Positions 9,022-17,653 of a stretch of DNA of 64,000 nt are shown in pieces. The stretch spans positions 496,001 through 560,000 of the forward strand of contig NZ_QFXK01000027.1 of assembly GCF_003261635.1 (NCBI RefSeq), in the 5' to 3' direction. Made by a program: the position numbers and the translations under genes. Below the pieces are notes generated by a model. It did not search any database. It was not told the origin of the DNA and saw nothing but the letters and a program-made list of their open reading frames with translations. This DNA is from Kribbella monticola (GTDB lineage Bacteria; Actinomycetota; Actinomycetes; Propionibacteriales; Kribbellaceae). Each line of letters starts with the position of its first letter. Position 1 is the first letter of the stretch.

Positions 9022-9588
9022 GTGAGTAGGTTCGAGGGGCGGCCCAATGCTGCGTTGCTGGTGATCGACGTGCAGAAAGGGGTTGTGGGGGAGGCGTACG
9101 AGCGCGACCGGGTGGTTGGGAACATCCGGCAGTTGGTCGACAAGGCCCGGGCGGATGGCGTCGACGTCGTCTGGGTCCAGCACAGTGGTGGGGAGCTGAC
9201 GCAGGGGAGCGAGGGCTGGGAGTACGTGCCGGAGTTGGTACGGCGTGAGCCCGAGCCGCTGGTGCACAAGACCTACCCGGACTCGTTCGAGGACACCGAG
9301 CTCGAGGCGGTGCTGGCGGAGCGCGGGATCGGGCGGCTGTTCGTGTCCGGGGCGCAGACCGACGAGTGCATCCGCTCGACGTTGCACGGTGCGCTGGTTC
9401 GCGGGTACGACGCGACGCTGGTCGCCGACGCCCACACGACCGAGGACCTGACCGAGTACGGCGCGCCGCCGCCCGACAAGGTGATCGCGCACACCAACCT
9501 GTACTGGCAGTACCACCGTGCCCCCGGGCGAACCGCGGGCACGGTCAGCACTGCCGACATCGACTTCACCACCAAGCCGGACGCCTGA
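9022..9588 (+). CDS. Isochorismatase-family cysteine hydrolase
   Basis: A 188-residue hydrolase of the isochorismatase/nicotinamidase superfamily. The catalytic triad is visible as Asp16 (LLVIDVQKG), Lys83 (VHKTYPDSF) and Cys116 (VSGAQTDECIRSTLHGA). The superfamily cleaves amide, ester or enol-ether bonds; the substrate here is unknown. The GTG at 9022 has GGGAGGG upstream, and the conserved domain begins eight residues later, so longer upstream starts that run back into the rpsA terminator are rejected. It stands alone between the terminator and the convergent DUF664 gene. Confidence 0.9.
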   Translation: MSRFEGRPNAALLVIDVQKGVVGEAYERDRVVGNIRQLVDKARADGVDVVWVQHSGGELTQGSEGWEYVPELVRREPEPLVHKTYPDSFEDTELEAVLAERGIGRLFVSGAQTDECIRSTLHGALVRGYDATLVADAHTTEDLTEYGAPPPDKVIAHTNLYWQYHRAPGRTAGTVSTADIDFTTKPDA

Positions 9589-9606
9589 AAGCCGCTGGTA
9601 CTGCGT

Positions 9607-10191
9607 TCAGCCCGGCAGCCTGAAGTGGCCGGATTCCGGCTGCCAGCCGGCGGGCGGGTCCTCACCGACGCGGCCGTCGACGGCCTCCCGGAGGAGATCG
9701 GCGTGCCCGGTGTGCCGGCCGTACTCCTCGACCATGTCGTACACGAGCCGGCGCAGGTTGGCGTGCCGGCCGTCGGGCCAGGACGCGTGAATCGACTGGT
9801 CGAGTCCGCCATCGGTCAACGCCGCCGCGAGCGCGGCCCGGGAGCGCTCGACGGCGTCGTCCCACAGCGCATAGAGCTGTTCCGGTGAGTCGTCGGCGGC
9901 GGAGGTGAACTCCCAGTCGTTGTCGCCGTCCCACCCGTTCGCGTCCCAGGGCGCTCCGAGCGGCTTGCCGTGGAGCTTGGTGGTGAATGCGTAGTCCTCC
10001 TGGACCGCGAGATGCTTGAGCAGCCCGCCGAGCGTCACCGTGGAGGCGCCGATCCGCGTCTGCAGCCCAGCCGGGTCGAGGCCGTCCGCCTTGAACCGGA
10101 ACGTCGTCCGCAGCCGTTCCAGCGCCCCGATCAGGTGTTCTGCCTCGGTCCCGGCGAGCGGGGGTTCCCAGGGGGTTTCATTGGTCGTCAT
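9607..10191 (-). CDS. DinB-superfamily DUF664 protein (mycothiol-transferase-like)
   Basis: A 194-residue four-helix-bundle protein of the DinB/DUF664 group. The three metal-binding histidines are His60 (LGGLLKHLAVQED) and His160 and His163 (EEYGRHTGHADLLREAVDG). Actinobacterial members are proposed mycothiol-dependent S-transferases. It lies 54 bp downstream of the second AHSA1 gene on the same strand and may be the last member of the ArsR-controlled unit. Confidence 0.88.
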   Translation of the reverse strand: MTTNETPWEPPLAGTEAEHLIGALERLRTTFRFKADGLDPAGLQTRIGASTVTLGGLLKHLAVQEDYAFTTKLHGKPLGAPWDANGWDGDNDWEFTSAADDSPEQLYALWDDAVERSRAALAAALTDGGLDQSIHASWPDGRHANLRRLVYDMVEEYGRHTGHADLLREAVDGRVGEDPPAGWQPESGHFRLPG

Positions 10192-10245
10192 GACGCCACC
10201 GTAAAACGTGTTCCAGACGATCCACTTCCGAAACCCGCAAGAGCT

Positions 10246-10689
10246 TCAGTGCCAGTCGCTGATCATCACATCGTGCGGCGACGGGGCGCCGGTGCCGGTT
10301 TCGACGAGCGCCTTCAAGCTCAGCAGGTACGACGCCCACTTCGTACTGCAGTGGTACATGAACTCCACCGGCTCCTTCCAGCCGAGGTGTTCGAACCAGA
10401 CGACCGTGTAGTCGCCGCTCTGCTTGAGCTTCCAGTTGACCGTCGTGCCGACCCATTCCTCGGGTCCCTCGACCACTTCCCAGCGGACGAGTTCGCCCGG
10501 GCTGAGTTCGAGGACCTTCATGGAAAAGCCGCCGGGCGGGAACCGGAACTCGACCACGTCGCCGACGCCGGTCTTGCCCGTGGTGTCGGTGGTCCACCAG
10601 CCGGCCAGCCCGTCGATCGTGGTCAGCGCCTCGTAGATCCCGTCGGGGGAGGTGGTCTTGGTGGCGATGCGGTGCAGGATGTCGGACAT
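10246..10689 (-). CDS. AHSA1/SRPBCC-domain protein (second copy in operon)
   Basis: A 147-residue single SRPBCC domain of the activator-of-Hsp90 ATPase 1-like type: IYEALTTIDGLAGWWTTDT at the start, VEFRFPPGGFSMKVLELSPG in the sheet, and a C-terminal helix with STKWASYLLSLKALVETG. The ATG at 10689 is preceded by AGAGG, and a longer start would overlap the ArsR gene. It is the third cistron of the AHSA1-ArsR-AHSA1 set. ArsR/AHSA1 pairs are common and the AHSA1 partner probably binds a small hydrophobic ligand; its physiological role is unknown. Confidence 0.88.
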   Translation of the reverse strand: MSDILHRIATKTTSPDGIYEALTTIDGLAGWWTTDTTGKTGVGDVVEFRFPPGGFSMKVLELSPGELVRWEVVEGPEEWVGTTVNWKLKQSGDYTVVWFEHLGWKEPVEFMYHCSTKWASYLLSLKALVETGTGAPSPHDVMISDWH

Positions 10690-10714
10690 TGCGGTACCTC
10701 TTTCTGGACTGTGG

Positions 10715-11053
10715 TCATTGCTCTTGACTGCGCTGGATCGCCTCAGCGATCCGCTTGATGCGCCGCAGTCGGGCATCCCAGGCGGCCCCGACTGTGGACA
10801 GCTGTGCCACAGCGCGAGCCAGTTGGGCGTCGTCGACCCGGTAACGCATCTCCCGGCCGGCCGGCGTGACGTGGACCAGTCCGACCCGATCCAGTACGCC
10901 GAGGTGCTTGGCGACCGCCTGCCGCGTCACCGGCAGGTGCTCGCTGAGACTCGTGGCGGTGCCTTCGCCGTTCGCGAGCAGCAGGTCGAGCATCCGGCGC
11001 CGGGTCGGGTCGCCGATCGCGGACCACAGGTCGTCGTCGATCGCGGTACTCAT
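10715..11053 (-). CDS. ArsR-family winged-helix repressor
   Basis: A 112-residue ArsR-type regulator. The winged helix-turn-helix spans most of the protein: AIGDPTRRRMLDLLLANGEG, then LPVTRQAVAKHLGVLDRVGL and the wing VTPAGREMRYRVDD. No Cys-rich metal site (CxCxxC) is present, so it is probably not a metal sensor. It overlaps the end of the preceding AHSA1 gene by 4 bp. Two TGCAAC/GTTGCA-type palindromes upstream of the operon (11527-11587) are the obvious candidate operators for autoregulation. Confidence 0.92.
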   Translation of the reverse strand: MSTAIDDDLWSAIGDPTRRRMLDLLLANGEGTATSLSEHLPVTRQAVAKHLGVLDRVGLVHVTPAGREMRYRVDDAQLARAVAQLSTVGAAWDARLRRIKRIAEAIQRSQEQ

Positions 11054-11511
11054 CGCGTCGCCGCCAGCCGGGCGGCGTACTCGGCCAGGCGCGGGACGAA
11101 CATGTCCCAGCCCTCGCTGTGCTCGCGGTAGGCCTCCTCCAGTACGGCGATCTCCCAGCCCTTCTCGCGGAAACCGGATTCGGTCATCCGGAGCTTCGTG
11201 CCGGTGCCGGCTGGGAGGAGGTCGAACGTGACCAGCAACGAGGTGCCGCCTGTCGGGGCCTGTTCGTAGACCCAGCGGAACGCGAACCTGCGCGGCCGGT
11301 CCGCCTCGACGACGGTGAACGTCTCGACGTGGCTCCGCGGGTTCTCCTTGTCGCCCCAGGCGAGCTCACCGACCGACCCGGGAGTCGCGGACCTCAGCTC
11401 CGCCTCATCGGCCCACCACTCCTGCAGGTGCTCGGGGCTGCTGACCACCTCGAAGACGATCTCCGGCGTGGCGTCGATGTGGATCTCGCGCTCGATGGTT
11501 CCGAATTCCAT
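11050..11511 (-). CDS. AHSA1/SRPBCC-domain protein (first gene of ArsR operon)
   Basis: A 153-residue SRPBCC domain: IHIDATPEIVFEVVSSPEHL, then QEWWADEAEL, and a C-terminal helix EGWDMFVPRLAEYAARLAAT. The ATG at 11511 is chosen because GGGGAG precedes it; the alternative ATG at 11544 lies within the palindromic operator. The stop overlaps the ArsR start. Its paralogue two genes downstream shares the fold but has diverged considerably. Ligand unknown. Confidence 0.88.
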   Translation of the reverse strand: MEFGTIEREIHIDATPEIVFEVVSSPEHLQEWWADEAELRSATPGSVGELAWGDKENPRSHVETFTVVEADRPRRFAFRWVYEQAPTGGTSLLVTFDLLPAGTGTKLRMTESGFREKGWEIAVLEEAYREHSEGWDMFVPRLAEYAARLAATR

Positions 11512-11526
11512 GATCTCCCCGTTCTC

Positions 11527-11543
11527 TGCAACGTATGGTTGCA
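11527..11543. promoter_or_regulatory. ArsR-type operator palindrome 1
   Basis: TGCAAC (11527-11532) and GTTGCA (11538-11543) form a perfect inverted repeat around GTATG, immediately before the first gene of the AHSA1-ArsR operon. It is spaced about 45 bp, centre to centre, from a second similar palindrome. Confidence 0.6.
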
Positions 11544-11572
11544 CATAACGTAGACCATGGCGCTGCTTTAGC

Positions 11573-11587
11573 GCAACCGTTGGTTGC
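11573..11587. promoter_or_regulatory. ArsR-type operator palindrome 2
   Basis: GCAACC (11573-11578) and GGTTGC (11582-11587) form a perfect inverted repeat around three bases. With the site at 11527 it brackets the likely promoter of the operon. On the minus strand a TTGCGC box overlapping this palindrome and a TACGTT box near 11545 would make a plausible -35/-10 pair. Confidence 0.55.
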
Positions 11588-11590
11588 AGA

Positions 11591-12682
11591 TCAGCTGGAC
11601 GGCAGTTCGACCTTGGCGAGGTCCAGCCAGCCGGCCAGGTCGTCCACCTCGGCGAGGACCGCTTTGCTGATGGCCCGGGTGAAGCGGACGTCTTGGTGGA
11701 TCGCGTGCACCCGCAGTACGGAGGCTTTCCGGTCGGCGATCGCGTCGAGCTTTCCGACCAGCCGATCGCCGTGCAGGATCGGCAGCGCGAAGTAGCCCCA
11801 CCTGCGCTTGGCGGCCGGCTTGTACATCTCCAGCGTGTACTCGAAGTCGAACAGTTCCAGCGCGCGGACGCGATTGTGGATCAACCGGTCGAACGGCGAC
11901 AGCAGCGCCGTCCGCCCTTCGAAGTCGTCGACCGTCGCGAGTGCCGCCGGGTCGACGCGCCAGACGCCGGGCGTGTCCTCGACCTCGACCGGCTCCCCGG
12001 TGTCCCCGACGATCGCCGGCTCCACCGGGACCTCCGTGCCCTTGGCGCGCGCGATGCCGAGCGACCGGAGCCGACGCTCGTTCTTGATCTGCAGCGCCTC
12101 GGCTGCCGTCGGTACGACGACGTCGGCCGGGTAGACCCGTTCCGCCAGGTCCCAGATCCGCTCCCGCCCGACGCGTCCCGAGATCGCCACCTGACCACGC
12201 CTGGCCAGGAACTCGAGCAGCTGGGTGACGTTGCGGTTGTTCGTCCACCCGGTCGATGCCCAAGGCACCGAACAGGTGTCCGGGATGTCGCGGGACGTCA
12301 GTGGCCCACGCTCGGCCAGGAGCGCCAGGACGTCTTGCTGGAACGACCGGTTGGCCTCCAGCCAGTCGAGCATCCTCGGCCACTCGGGCACCTCGGCGAG
12401 ATACAGCCCGGCATCACTCATCGGCCTGATCAACGCGTTCCGCTCGAACAACGTCCGGTCGACCTCGACGGCCTGCTTCAACTGCTCCGGCCGGTACGCC
12501 GAACCGAGGCGGCTCCAGGCGACCAGATCGGCGCTCGGGGCGATCGCCGAGGTCGGATCGATCTGCAGCAGCGTCAACTGCCGGACCGTCGCGACCAGGT
12601 CGTCCGGCCGCTCCGCGTCCAGCAACTGCGCCCGTACGGCGATGCGCCGCGCCTGCTCCCGAGTCAACCGGCGGATACCCAT
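11591..12682 (-). CDS. Winged-helix protein of the YcaQ/HTH_42 family
   Basis: A 363-residue member of the HTH_42 (DUF1006) superfamily. Family landmarks include the N-terminal RRLTREQARRIAVRAQLLDA, the TLLQIDPTSAIAPSADLVAW segment and the C-terminal RTALLSPFDRLIHNRVRALE and FEYTLEMYKPAAKRRWGYF. Characterised relatives (E. coli YcaQ, Streptomyces AlkX-type enzymes) are DNA glycosylases that unhook crosslinked or alkylated bases. A DNA-repair role is thus plausible but inferred. It ends just before the ArsR operon's second palindrome; no shared regulation is evident. Confidence 0.82.
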   Translation of the reverse strand: MGIRRLTREQARRIAVRAQLLDAERPDDLVATVRQLTLLQIDPTSAIAPSADLVAWSRLGSAYRPEQLKQAVEVDRTLFERNALIRPMSDAGLYLAEVPEWPRMLDWLEANRSFQQDVLALLAERGPLTSRDIPDTCSVPWASTGWTNNRNVTQLLEFLARRGQVAISGRVGRERIWDLAERVYPADVVVPTAAEALQIKNERRLRSLGIARAKGTEVPVEPAIVGDTGEPVEVEDTPGVWRVDPAALATVDDFEGRTALLSPFDRLIHNRVRALELFDFEYTLEMYKPAAKRRWGYFALPILHGDRLVGKLDAIADRKASVLRVHAIHQDVRFTRAISKAVLAEVDDLAGWLDLAKVELPSS

Positions 12683-12822
12683 CCCCGAAGGCTAACCACG
12701 GCCGGGGACAATTCGGCGTACGGGCGGTTCGGTACCGGTGTTGTCAGTGTGGCGCGGCTACAAGAGACTGACGGCAGTACTGGCCGCGGTTCGTAGCTAC
12801 GACGACATCGAAGGACCGGCAA

Positions 12823-14157
12823 ATGACTGACTATGACGTCATCGTGATTGGCGGCGGCTCGCCAGGAGAGCACTGCGCGGGAGAACTGGTCGACCGTGGA
12901 CTGCGGGTCGCACTGGTCGAGCGCGAACTGGTCGGCGGTGAATGCTCGTACTACGCGTGCATCCCCTCCAAGACGCTCCTGCGCCCGGGTGAGGCCGTGC
13001 ACCAGGCGCAGGAGGCGGTTTCTACCGCAGAGCTCGACCCCGAGGCGGCACTGGCCTGGCGCGACTTCATGGTTTCCGACTACTCCGACAAGGGTCAGGA
13101 GCAGTGGCTGGCAAGCAAGGGGATCGACTTGCTGCGCGGGAGCGGCCGACTCGCCGGCACTGGAGTCGTCGAGGTGGACGGCAAGCAGTACACGGCAGAG
13201 AACGTCGTACTGGCTACCGGTTCGGATCCGGTCATCCCGCCGATCCCAGGGCTGCGCGAGCTCGACGGGGTGTGGACGAACCGCGAGGCCACCGCGATGA
13301 AGGCTGTCCCGCGTCGCCTCATCGTGCTCGGTGGTGGACCGGTCGGCGTGGAGATGGCCCAAGCCGTACGCCGGCTCGGCGGCGAGGTCGCGTTGATCAA
13401 CAGTGGCGAGCACATCCTCGCCAAGGAGCCCGCGGCGTTGGGTGAAGCGCTCGGTGAGGTACTCCGGCGCGACGGGGTCGAACTCGTACTGGGCGCCCGG
13501 GCGACCGCGGTACGGCGTGACGGTGAGGACTACGTCGTCACGCTGGCCGATGAGCGGGAGTTGCGAGGCGATCGACTCTTGGTCGCCACTGGTCGGCGGC
13601 CGCGAGTGGACGGGATCGGCCTGGAGACCGTCGGGCTCGAGGTGGACGCGCACGGCGTACAGGTCGATGAGTACCTGCGGGTCAGTGAGCGGCTGTGGGC
13701 TGTAGGCGACGTGACCGGGATCAAGCTGCTGACGCACGTGGGGAAGTACCAGGGTGACGTGGCGGCAGCCAACATCGCCGGTGACCTGCGGAAGGCCAAC
13801 TACGAGGCTGTGCCGAACGTCGTCTACACCGACCCGCAGGCGGCGTCGGTGGGGGAGACCGAGGGAGCCTTCAGTGCTACGACGGCACTGAAGGACGTTG
13901 CGAAGACTGCTACCTACACGCGCGCCTATGCCGAGTCCAACGGCTTCCTGACGCTGTTGAGCGATGGTGAACGGCTGACAGGCGCGTACGCGCTCGGGCC
14001 GGAGGCGGGCGAGTGGTTGCAGCAGGCCACTCTCGCCATCCGCGCTCACGTACCGGTGGACGTCGTGGCCGACACGATCCAGCCGTTCCCGACGTTCTCC
14101 GAGATCTACGTCGCGACGTTGAAGACGTTGCGTCAGCAGATCGCGGACCGGTCTTGA
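12823..14157 (+). CDS. FAD-dependent pyridine nucleotide-disulfide oxidoreductase
   Basis: A 444-residue flavoprotein of the dihydrolipoamide dehydrogenase/mercuric reductase family. It has the FAD-binding GGGSPGEHCA near residues 10-19, the redox disulfide Cys41/Cys46 in GGECSYYACIPSK, the NAD(P)-binding IVLGGGPVGVEMAQAVRRLG, and the second FAD motif LWAVGDVTG. The usual C-terminal His-Pro-Thr...Glu active-site motif is changed: here it reads QPFPTFSE, so the acid-base His is missing although the Glu stays. It may therefore not be a true lipoamide or mercuric reductase. It is coupled to a SnoaL-like gene by a 4-bp overlap. Confidence 0.85.
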   Translation: MTDYDVIVIGGGSPGEHCAGELVDRGLRVALVERELVGGECSYYACIPSKTLLRPGEAVHQAQEAVSTAELDPEAALAWRDFMVSDYSDKGQEQWLASKGIDLLRGSGRLAGTGVVEVDGKQYTAENVVLATGSDPVIPPIPGLRELDGVWTNREATAMKAVPRRLIVLGGGPVGVEMAQAVRRLGGEVALINSGEHILAKEPAALGEALGEVLRRDGVELVLGARATAVRRDGEDYVVTLADERELRGDRLLVATGRRPRVDGIGLETVGLEVDAHGVQVDEYLRVSERLWAVGDVTGIKLLTHVGKYQGDVAAANIAGDLRKANYEAVPNVVYTDPQAASVGETEGAFSATTALKDVAKTATYTRAYAESNGFLTLLSDGERLTGAYALGPEAGEWLQQATLAIRAHVPVDVVADTIQPFPTFSEIYVATLKTLRQQIADRS

Positions 14158-14609
14158 GAGGATCCGACATCACCGGCACTCGTACCGACACCGAGGCGAT
14201 CGAGGACGTCGTACGGACGTTCTTCGCCGCCTTCACCTCCGGCCCCGGCTGTGCCGAGCGACTGGACGCGCTCCGGGCGCTCTTCGTACCGACTGCGGTG
14301 ATTGCCCGGACGTGCGGCTTGGATCCCGCTGTCTACAGCGTCGACGAGTTCATCGCTCCTCGTGCGGCTCTGCTGACGAGCGGCAAACTGGTCGACTTCA
14401 AGGAGTGGGCCGTTGCTGGGCGGGTGGAGACGTTCGGCGACATCGCCCACTGGTTCGGCAGTTACGCGAAGGAGGGTGTGCAGGACGGCACTCCTTTCAC
14501 CGGGCGCGGTATGAAGACGATGCAGTTCATCCGTACGCCGGAAGGCTGGCGGATCACCGCGGCGGCCTGGGACGACGAGCGGCCCGGCCTGACGATGGAC
14601 GCTGCCTGA
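14154..14609 (+). CDS. SnoaL/NTF2-like (DUF4440-type) protein
   Basis: A protein of about 151 residues with an NTF2-like alpha+beta barrel: EDVVRTFFAAFTSGPGCAER opens the fold, and MKTMQFIRTPEGWRITAAAWDDERPG is the typical closing strand pair. No catalytic residues can be assigned. The likely start is the TTG at 14154, which overlaps the TGA of the flavoprotein gene; there is no ATG or GTG nearby in frame, so the exact start is uncertain. Translational coupling suggests a functional link to the oxidoreductase. Confidence 0.7.
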   Translation: MRGSDITGTRTDTEAIEDVVRTFFAAFTSGPGCAERLDALRALFVPTAVIARTCGLDPAVYSVDEFIAPRAALLTSGKLVDFKEWAVAGRVETFGDIAHWFGSYAKEGVQDGTPFTGRGMKTMQFIRTPEGWRITAAAWDDERPGLTMDAA

Positions 14610-14628
14610 CCTTCGCTAGGGTTCGGGG

Positions 14629-15258
14629 GTGCTGAGAGTCGGGCTGACCGGGGGTATCGGAGCGGGCAAGAGTGCCGTGTCGCGGCTGCTCGCAGAGCGC
14701 GGCGCGGTGGTGATCGACTCCGACGTGCTGGCGAGGGAAGTCGTCGCCAGAGGGACCGACGGGCTGGCCGCGGTGGTCGAGACGTTCGGCGACGTGCTGA
14801 CGCCGGAAGGCGAGCTGGACCGGCCGGCCGTTGGCCGGCTGGTGTTCGGCGATGCCGAGGCCCGGCGGAAGCTGGAGGCGATCATCCATCCGCGAGTCCG
14901 GGCGCGGGCCGCGGAGATCGAGGCGGCGGCCCCGGCCGAAGCGGTCGTGGTCCACGACATCCCGTTGCTGGTCGAGACCGGACAGGCGGACAGGTTCGAC
15001 CTCGTGCTGGTGGTCGACGTCCCGCCCGAGCTGCAGCTGAAGCGGCTGACCGAGCTGCGGGGCATGAGCGCCGAGGAGGCCGGGCAGCGAATCGCCAGCC
15101 AGGCCCGCCGGGAGGACAGGCTCGCGGCGGCCGATGTCGTGGTCGACAACTCGGGCAGCCTGGCGGACCTCGAGCGCCGGGTCGACGAGGTCTGGACGGA
15201 GCTTTCCCGGCGTACCGGAGCGGGCGATGGAGGCCACGGTACGGACACGAAAGGGTGA
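14629..15258 (+). CDS. coaE: Dephospho-CoA kinase
   Basis: Catalyses the last step of coenzyme A synthesis, ATP-dependent phosphorylation of the 3'-hydroxyl of dephospho-CoA. The 209-residue product begins with the P-loop GGIGAGKS (residues 8-15). It shows the CoaE landmarks [12 protein letters not shown], the [11 protein letters not shown] segment, [17 protein letters not shown] and the lid-region [23 protein letters not shown] start at 14629. It lies between the SnoaL-like gene and the zinc-ribbon PrsW-like gene, separate transcription from which cannot be judged. Length is normal for the single-domain enzyme. Confidence 0.96.
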   Translation: MLRVGLTGGIGAGKSAVSRLLAERGAVVIDSDVLAREVVARGTDGLAAVVETFGDVLTPEGELDRPAVGRLVFGDAEARRKLEAIIHPRVRARAAEIEAAAPAEAVVVHDIPLLVETGQADRFDLVLVVDVPPELQLKRLTELRGMSAEEAGQRIASQARREDRLAAADVVVDNSGSLADLERRVDEVWTELSRRTGAGDGGHGTDTKG

Positions 15259-15395
15259 CCCTTGCGCGGGAAATGATGAATCCCGGCCGACCTGTACGAG
15301 AATCTCTGCTGGTTCGCCCGGCGTCTGCCGGTCGGCCTGACCATCCCTCGGCGCGCCCGCGCGTCGGTCCGCAAGTCCAAGGTTGGGAGGATGGC

Positions 15396-16607
15396 GTGGA
15401 GTGTCCGCGCTGTAGCTCTGCCGTTCCCGAGGTCTCGCATTTCTGCCATCACTGTGGCAACGATCTGCAGTCCCAGGACGCCGGGCGCACGAAGGCGTAC
15501 GCCGCCAGGCCGGACGAGCCGGTCGCGTCGTTCAAGCTGGTTTCGACGATCATGCCGCAAGGTGCCGGCCGGCAGCCGTACACGTACAAGGTCGCGCTCG
15601 GCGTAGCGCTACTGCTGACCGTCGTACTGGCCGCGCTGGGTGCTCTGCCGGTGGCGATCATGGTTGCCGCCTTCGCCATCCCGATCGTGTACATCCTCTA
15701 CCTGTACGACGTGAACCTCTGGGAGGACGAGCCGGTTCCGGTGGTCGCCGCGGCGTTCCTGCTGACCGGCGTACTGGCGGCGGTCTTCACCTGGTTGTGG
15801 TCCGACAAGGTCGGCCTGTCGGCGAACACGATCGGCTCGAACAGCGGCGGACCGACCGGCCGCGACCTGCTCATCCTGGTGCTGCTGGTGCCGGTCGTGT
15901 CCGAACTGATCCGCCAGATCGGCCCGCTCTACCTGGCCTCCCGGCCCCGGTACGACGACCTGATGGACGGCTTCACCTTCGGAGTGGTGGCCGGTGTCGG
16001 CTACGCCTGCTTCGAGACCCTCGTCCTGCACTGGAGCTGGATCAGCGGCGGCTTCGCCGGTCCGGGCAGCAGCGCGGGCACGTGGATCTCCATCGTCGTA
16101 CTGCAGGGCTTCGTGAAGCCGCTGATCTACGGTTCGGCGACCGGTCTCGCGGCCGCGGAGTTCTCCGGTCTCGGTGAGAAGTACGACGGCTTCACTCCGC
16201 GCTGGGTGGCCGGTCTGGTCCAGGCGATGGTGGTGAACGCCCTGTTCCAGGGTGGCGTCTACCTGCTCGGCTTCGTCGGCGGACACGGCTCCACTGTGGG
16301 CGCGATCCTCGGTGTGGTCTGGGGTCTGTTGCTGCTCGGCGCGCTGATCATCCTGGTCCGCACTGTGCTGCACAAGGGTCTGCTGGAAGCGGCACTGGAG
16401 TCTGCTGCTCGTGGTGGCTCCAACCATGCCTCCGGTGAGCTGGCGTTCTGCTCGCGCTGCGAGATGCCGTTGCTTCCGCACTCCGACTTCTGCTCGGCCT
16501 GTGGCAACTCGGTCCGTTCGGTGCCGAAGTCGGAGCGGGGAGTGGCTGTGCAAGGGAGTGGACCGGCAGCAGGCTACGAAGGATCGACTGGGGAGACGCA
16601 GGCATGA
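15396..16607 (+). CDS. PrsW-like polytopic membrane protein with two zinc ribbons
   Basis: A 403-residue protein. Both ends carry a zinc-ribbon: CPRCSSAVPEVSHFCHHCGN near the start and CSRCEMPLLPHSDFCSACGN near the end. The middle has about nine transmembrane helices related to the PrsW intramembrane protease family (SELIRQIGPLYLASRPRYDD, then MDGFTFGVVAGVGYACFETL). The EExxK signature of active PrsW reads SELIRQ here, so one Glu and the Lys are missing and protease activity is doubtful. The GTG at 15396 has GGGAGG five bases upstream; the reading frame extends further upstream without a ribosome site. It is 4-bp coupled to the next of three Pro/Gln-rich membrane proteins. Confidence 0.8.
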   Translation: MECPRCSSAVPEVSHFCHHCGNDLQSQDAGRTKAYAARPDEPVASFKLVSTIMPQGAGRQPYTYKVALGVALLLTVVLAALGALPVAIMVAAFAIPIVYILYLYDVNLWEDEPVPVVAAAFLLTGVLAAVFTWLWSDKVGLSANTIGSNSGGPTGRDLLILVLLVPVVSELIRQIGPLYLASRPRYDDLMDGFTFGVVAGVGYACFETLVLHWSWISGGFAGPGSSAGTWISIVVLQGFVKPLIYGSATGLAAAEFSGLGEKYDGFTPRWVAGLVQAMVVNALFQGGVYLLGFVGGHGSTVGAILGVVWGLLLLGALIILVRTVLHKGLLEAALESAARGGSNHASGELAFCSRCEMPLLPHSDFCSACGNSVRSVPKSERGVAVQGSGPAAGYEGSTGETQA

Positions 16608-17653
16608 GCAACCAGCAACCGCCGTACGGTCAGCCAGGTCAGCCCGGGCAGCCGCCGTACGGAGGACAGCCCGGCTACGGCCAGCCGCAGGGCCAGCCCC
16701 CGCAGGGCCAGCCCCCGCAGGGGCAGCCGGGCTATGGGCAGCAGCCGCCGCCCGGGTACGGCCAGCCGCCGTACCAGGGTCCGCCTCCGCAGGGGCAACC
16801 GCCGTACCAAGGGCGGCCGCCGCAGCAGCCGCCGTATCAGGGGCAGCCTCCGCAGCAGCCGCCGTACCAGCAGGGGCCACCGCCGCAGCAGTACCCCGGG
16901 CAGCAGGCTTATCCGGGGCAGCAGCCGGGGTACCCGCCTCAGCAGGGCTACCCGCAGCAGTACCCGGCGCAGCAGCAGTGGGGTCCTGGGCCCGGTCAAC
17001 CGTACGGTCCGCGCCGTGGCGGTCAGGGCAGCAAGAAGATCCTGCTACTCGCCGGTGGTGGGCTGGCCGCGGTAGCGGTGATCGGTGTCGTCCTGGCGCT
17101 GGTGCTGGGCGGCGGTGACGACAACAAGGTCCAGCCGGACCCGACGCCGACCAGTCAGCCGACCGACAAGCCGACCACGAACGTGGACGAGGGCATCGAG
17201 GTCGGCGAGGGCGTCTTCGTCAAGCCGCAGACCGGCTACATCCGCAAGACCCTGACCGGCTACAAGGGCGTCTACCTGCTCAAGCAGAGCGAGGCGTACT
17301 TCATGGTCGAGGCGTTCAAGGCCGGCCCGAACGACAACACCGCGACGCTGCTGCCGCAGTTGATGGAAGCGGAGAAGAAGGCCGTCACGTCGAGCACCTT
17401 CAAGCCGAACGCGCCCAAGGAGCTCAAGCCCGGCCCGGACGACAAGACCGACGTCAAACTGCTCACCACGCAGAGCTACGAGGCGATGTCGAGCAGCCAG
17501 AACGGCAGCGTCCCGGTGATCGGCTACGTCGGAGTGATCGAACGCAACGACGGCGTGATCACGATCGTCAAGGTGTACGGGCGCAAGGACAAGAAGGACA
17601 CCATCCAGCCGGACTCGACCGCGATGCTGCAGTCGGTGCTCAAGAGCCAGTGA
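16604..17653 (+). CDS. Pro/Gln/Gly-rich membrane-anchored protein, paralogue 1
   Basis: A 349-residue protein. Residues 1-145 are a low-complexity cytoplasmic tail of PPYQGQPPQ/GYGQ repeats, then an Arg/Lys patch (RRGGQGSKK), one transmembrane helix (about 146-168), a Thr/Pro linker, and an extracytoplasmic domain of about 150 residues starting at EGIEVGEGVFVKPQTGYIRK. The fold was not recognised. Two further genes with the same plan follow. Start and stop both overlap neighbours by 4 bp, so it forms one operon with the PrsW-like gene. Proline-rich tails of this kind are common in actinobacterial membrane proteins; the function is unknown. Confidence 0.8.
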   Translation: MSNQQPPYGQPGQPGQPPYGGQPGYGQPQGQPPQGQPPQGQPGYGQQPPPGYGQPPYQGPPPQGQPPYQGRPPQQPPYQGQPPQQPPYQQGPPPQQYPGQQAYPGQQPGYPPQQGYPQQYPAQQQWGPGPGQPYGPRRGGQGSKKILLLAGGGLAAVAVIGVVLALVLGGGDDNKVQPDPTPTSQPTDKPTTNVDEGIEVGEGVFVKPQTGYIRKTLTGYKGVYLLKQSEAYFMVEAFKAGPNDNTATLLPQLMEAEKKAVTSSTFKPNAPKELKPGPDDKTDVKLLTTQSYEAMSSSQNGSVPVIGYVGVIERNDGVITIVKVYGRKDKKDTIQPDSTAMLQSVLKSQ

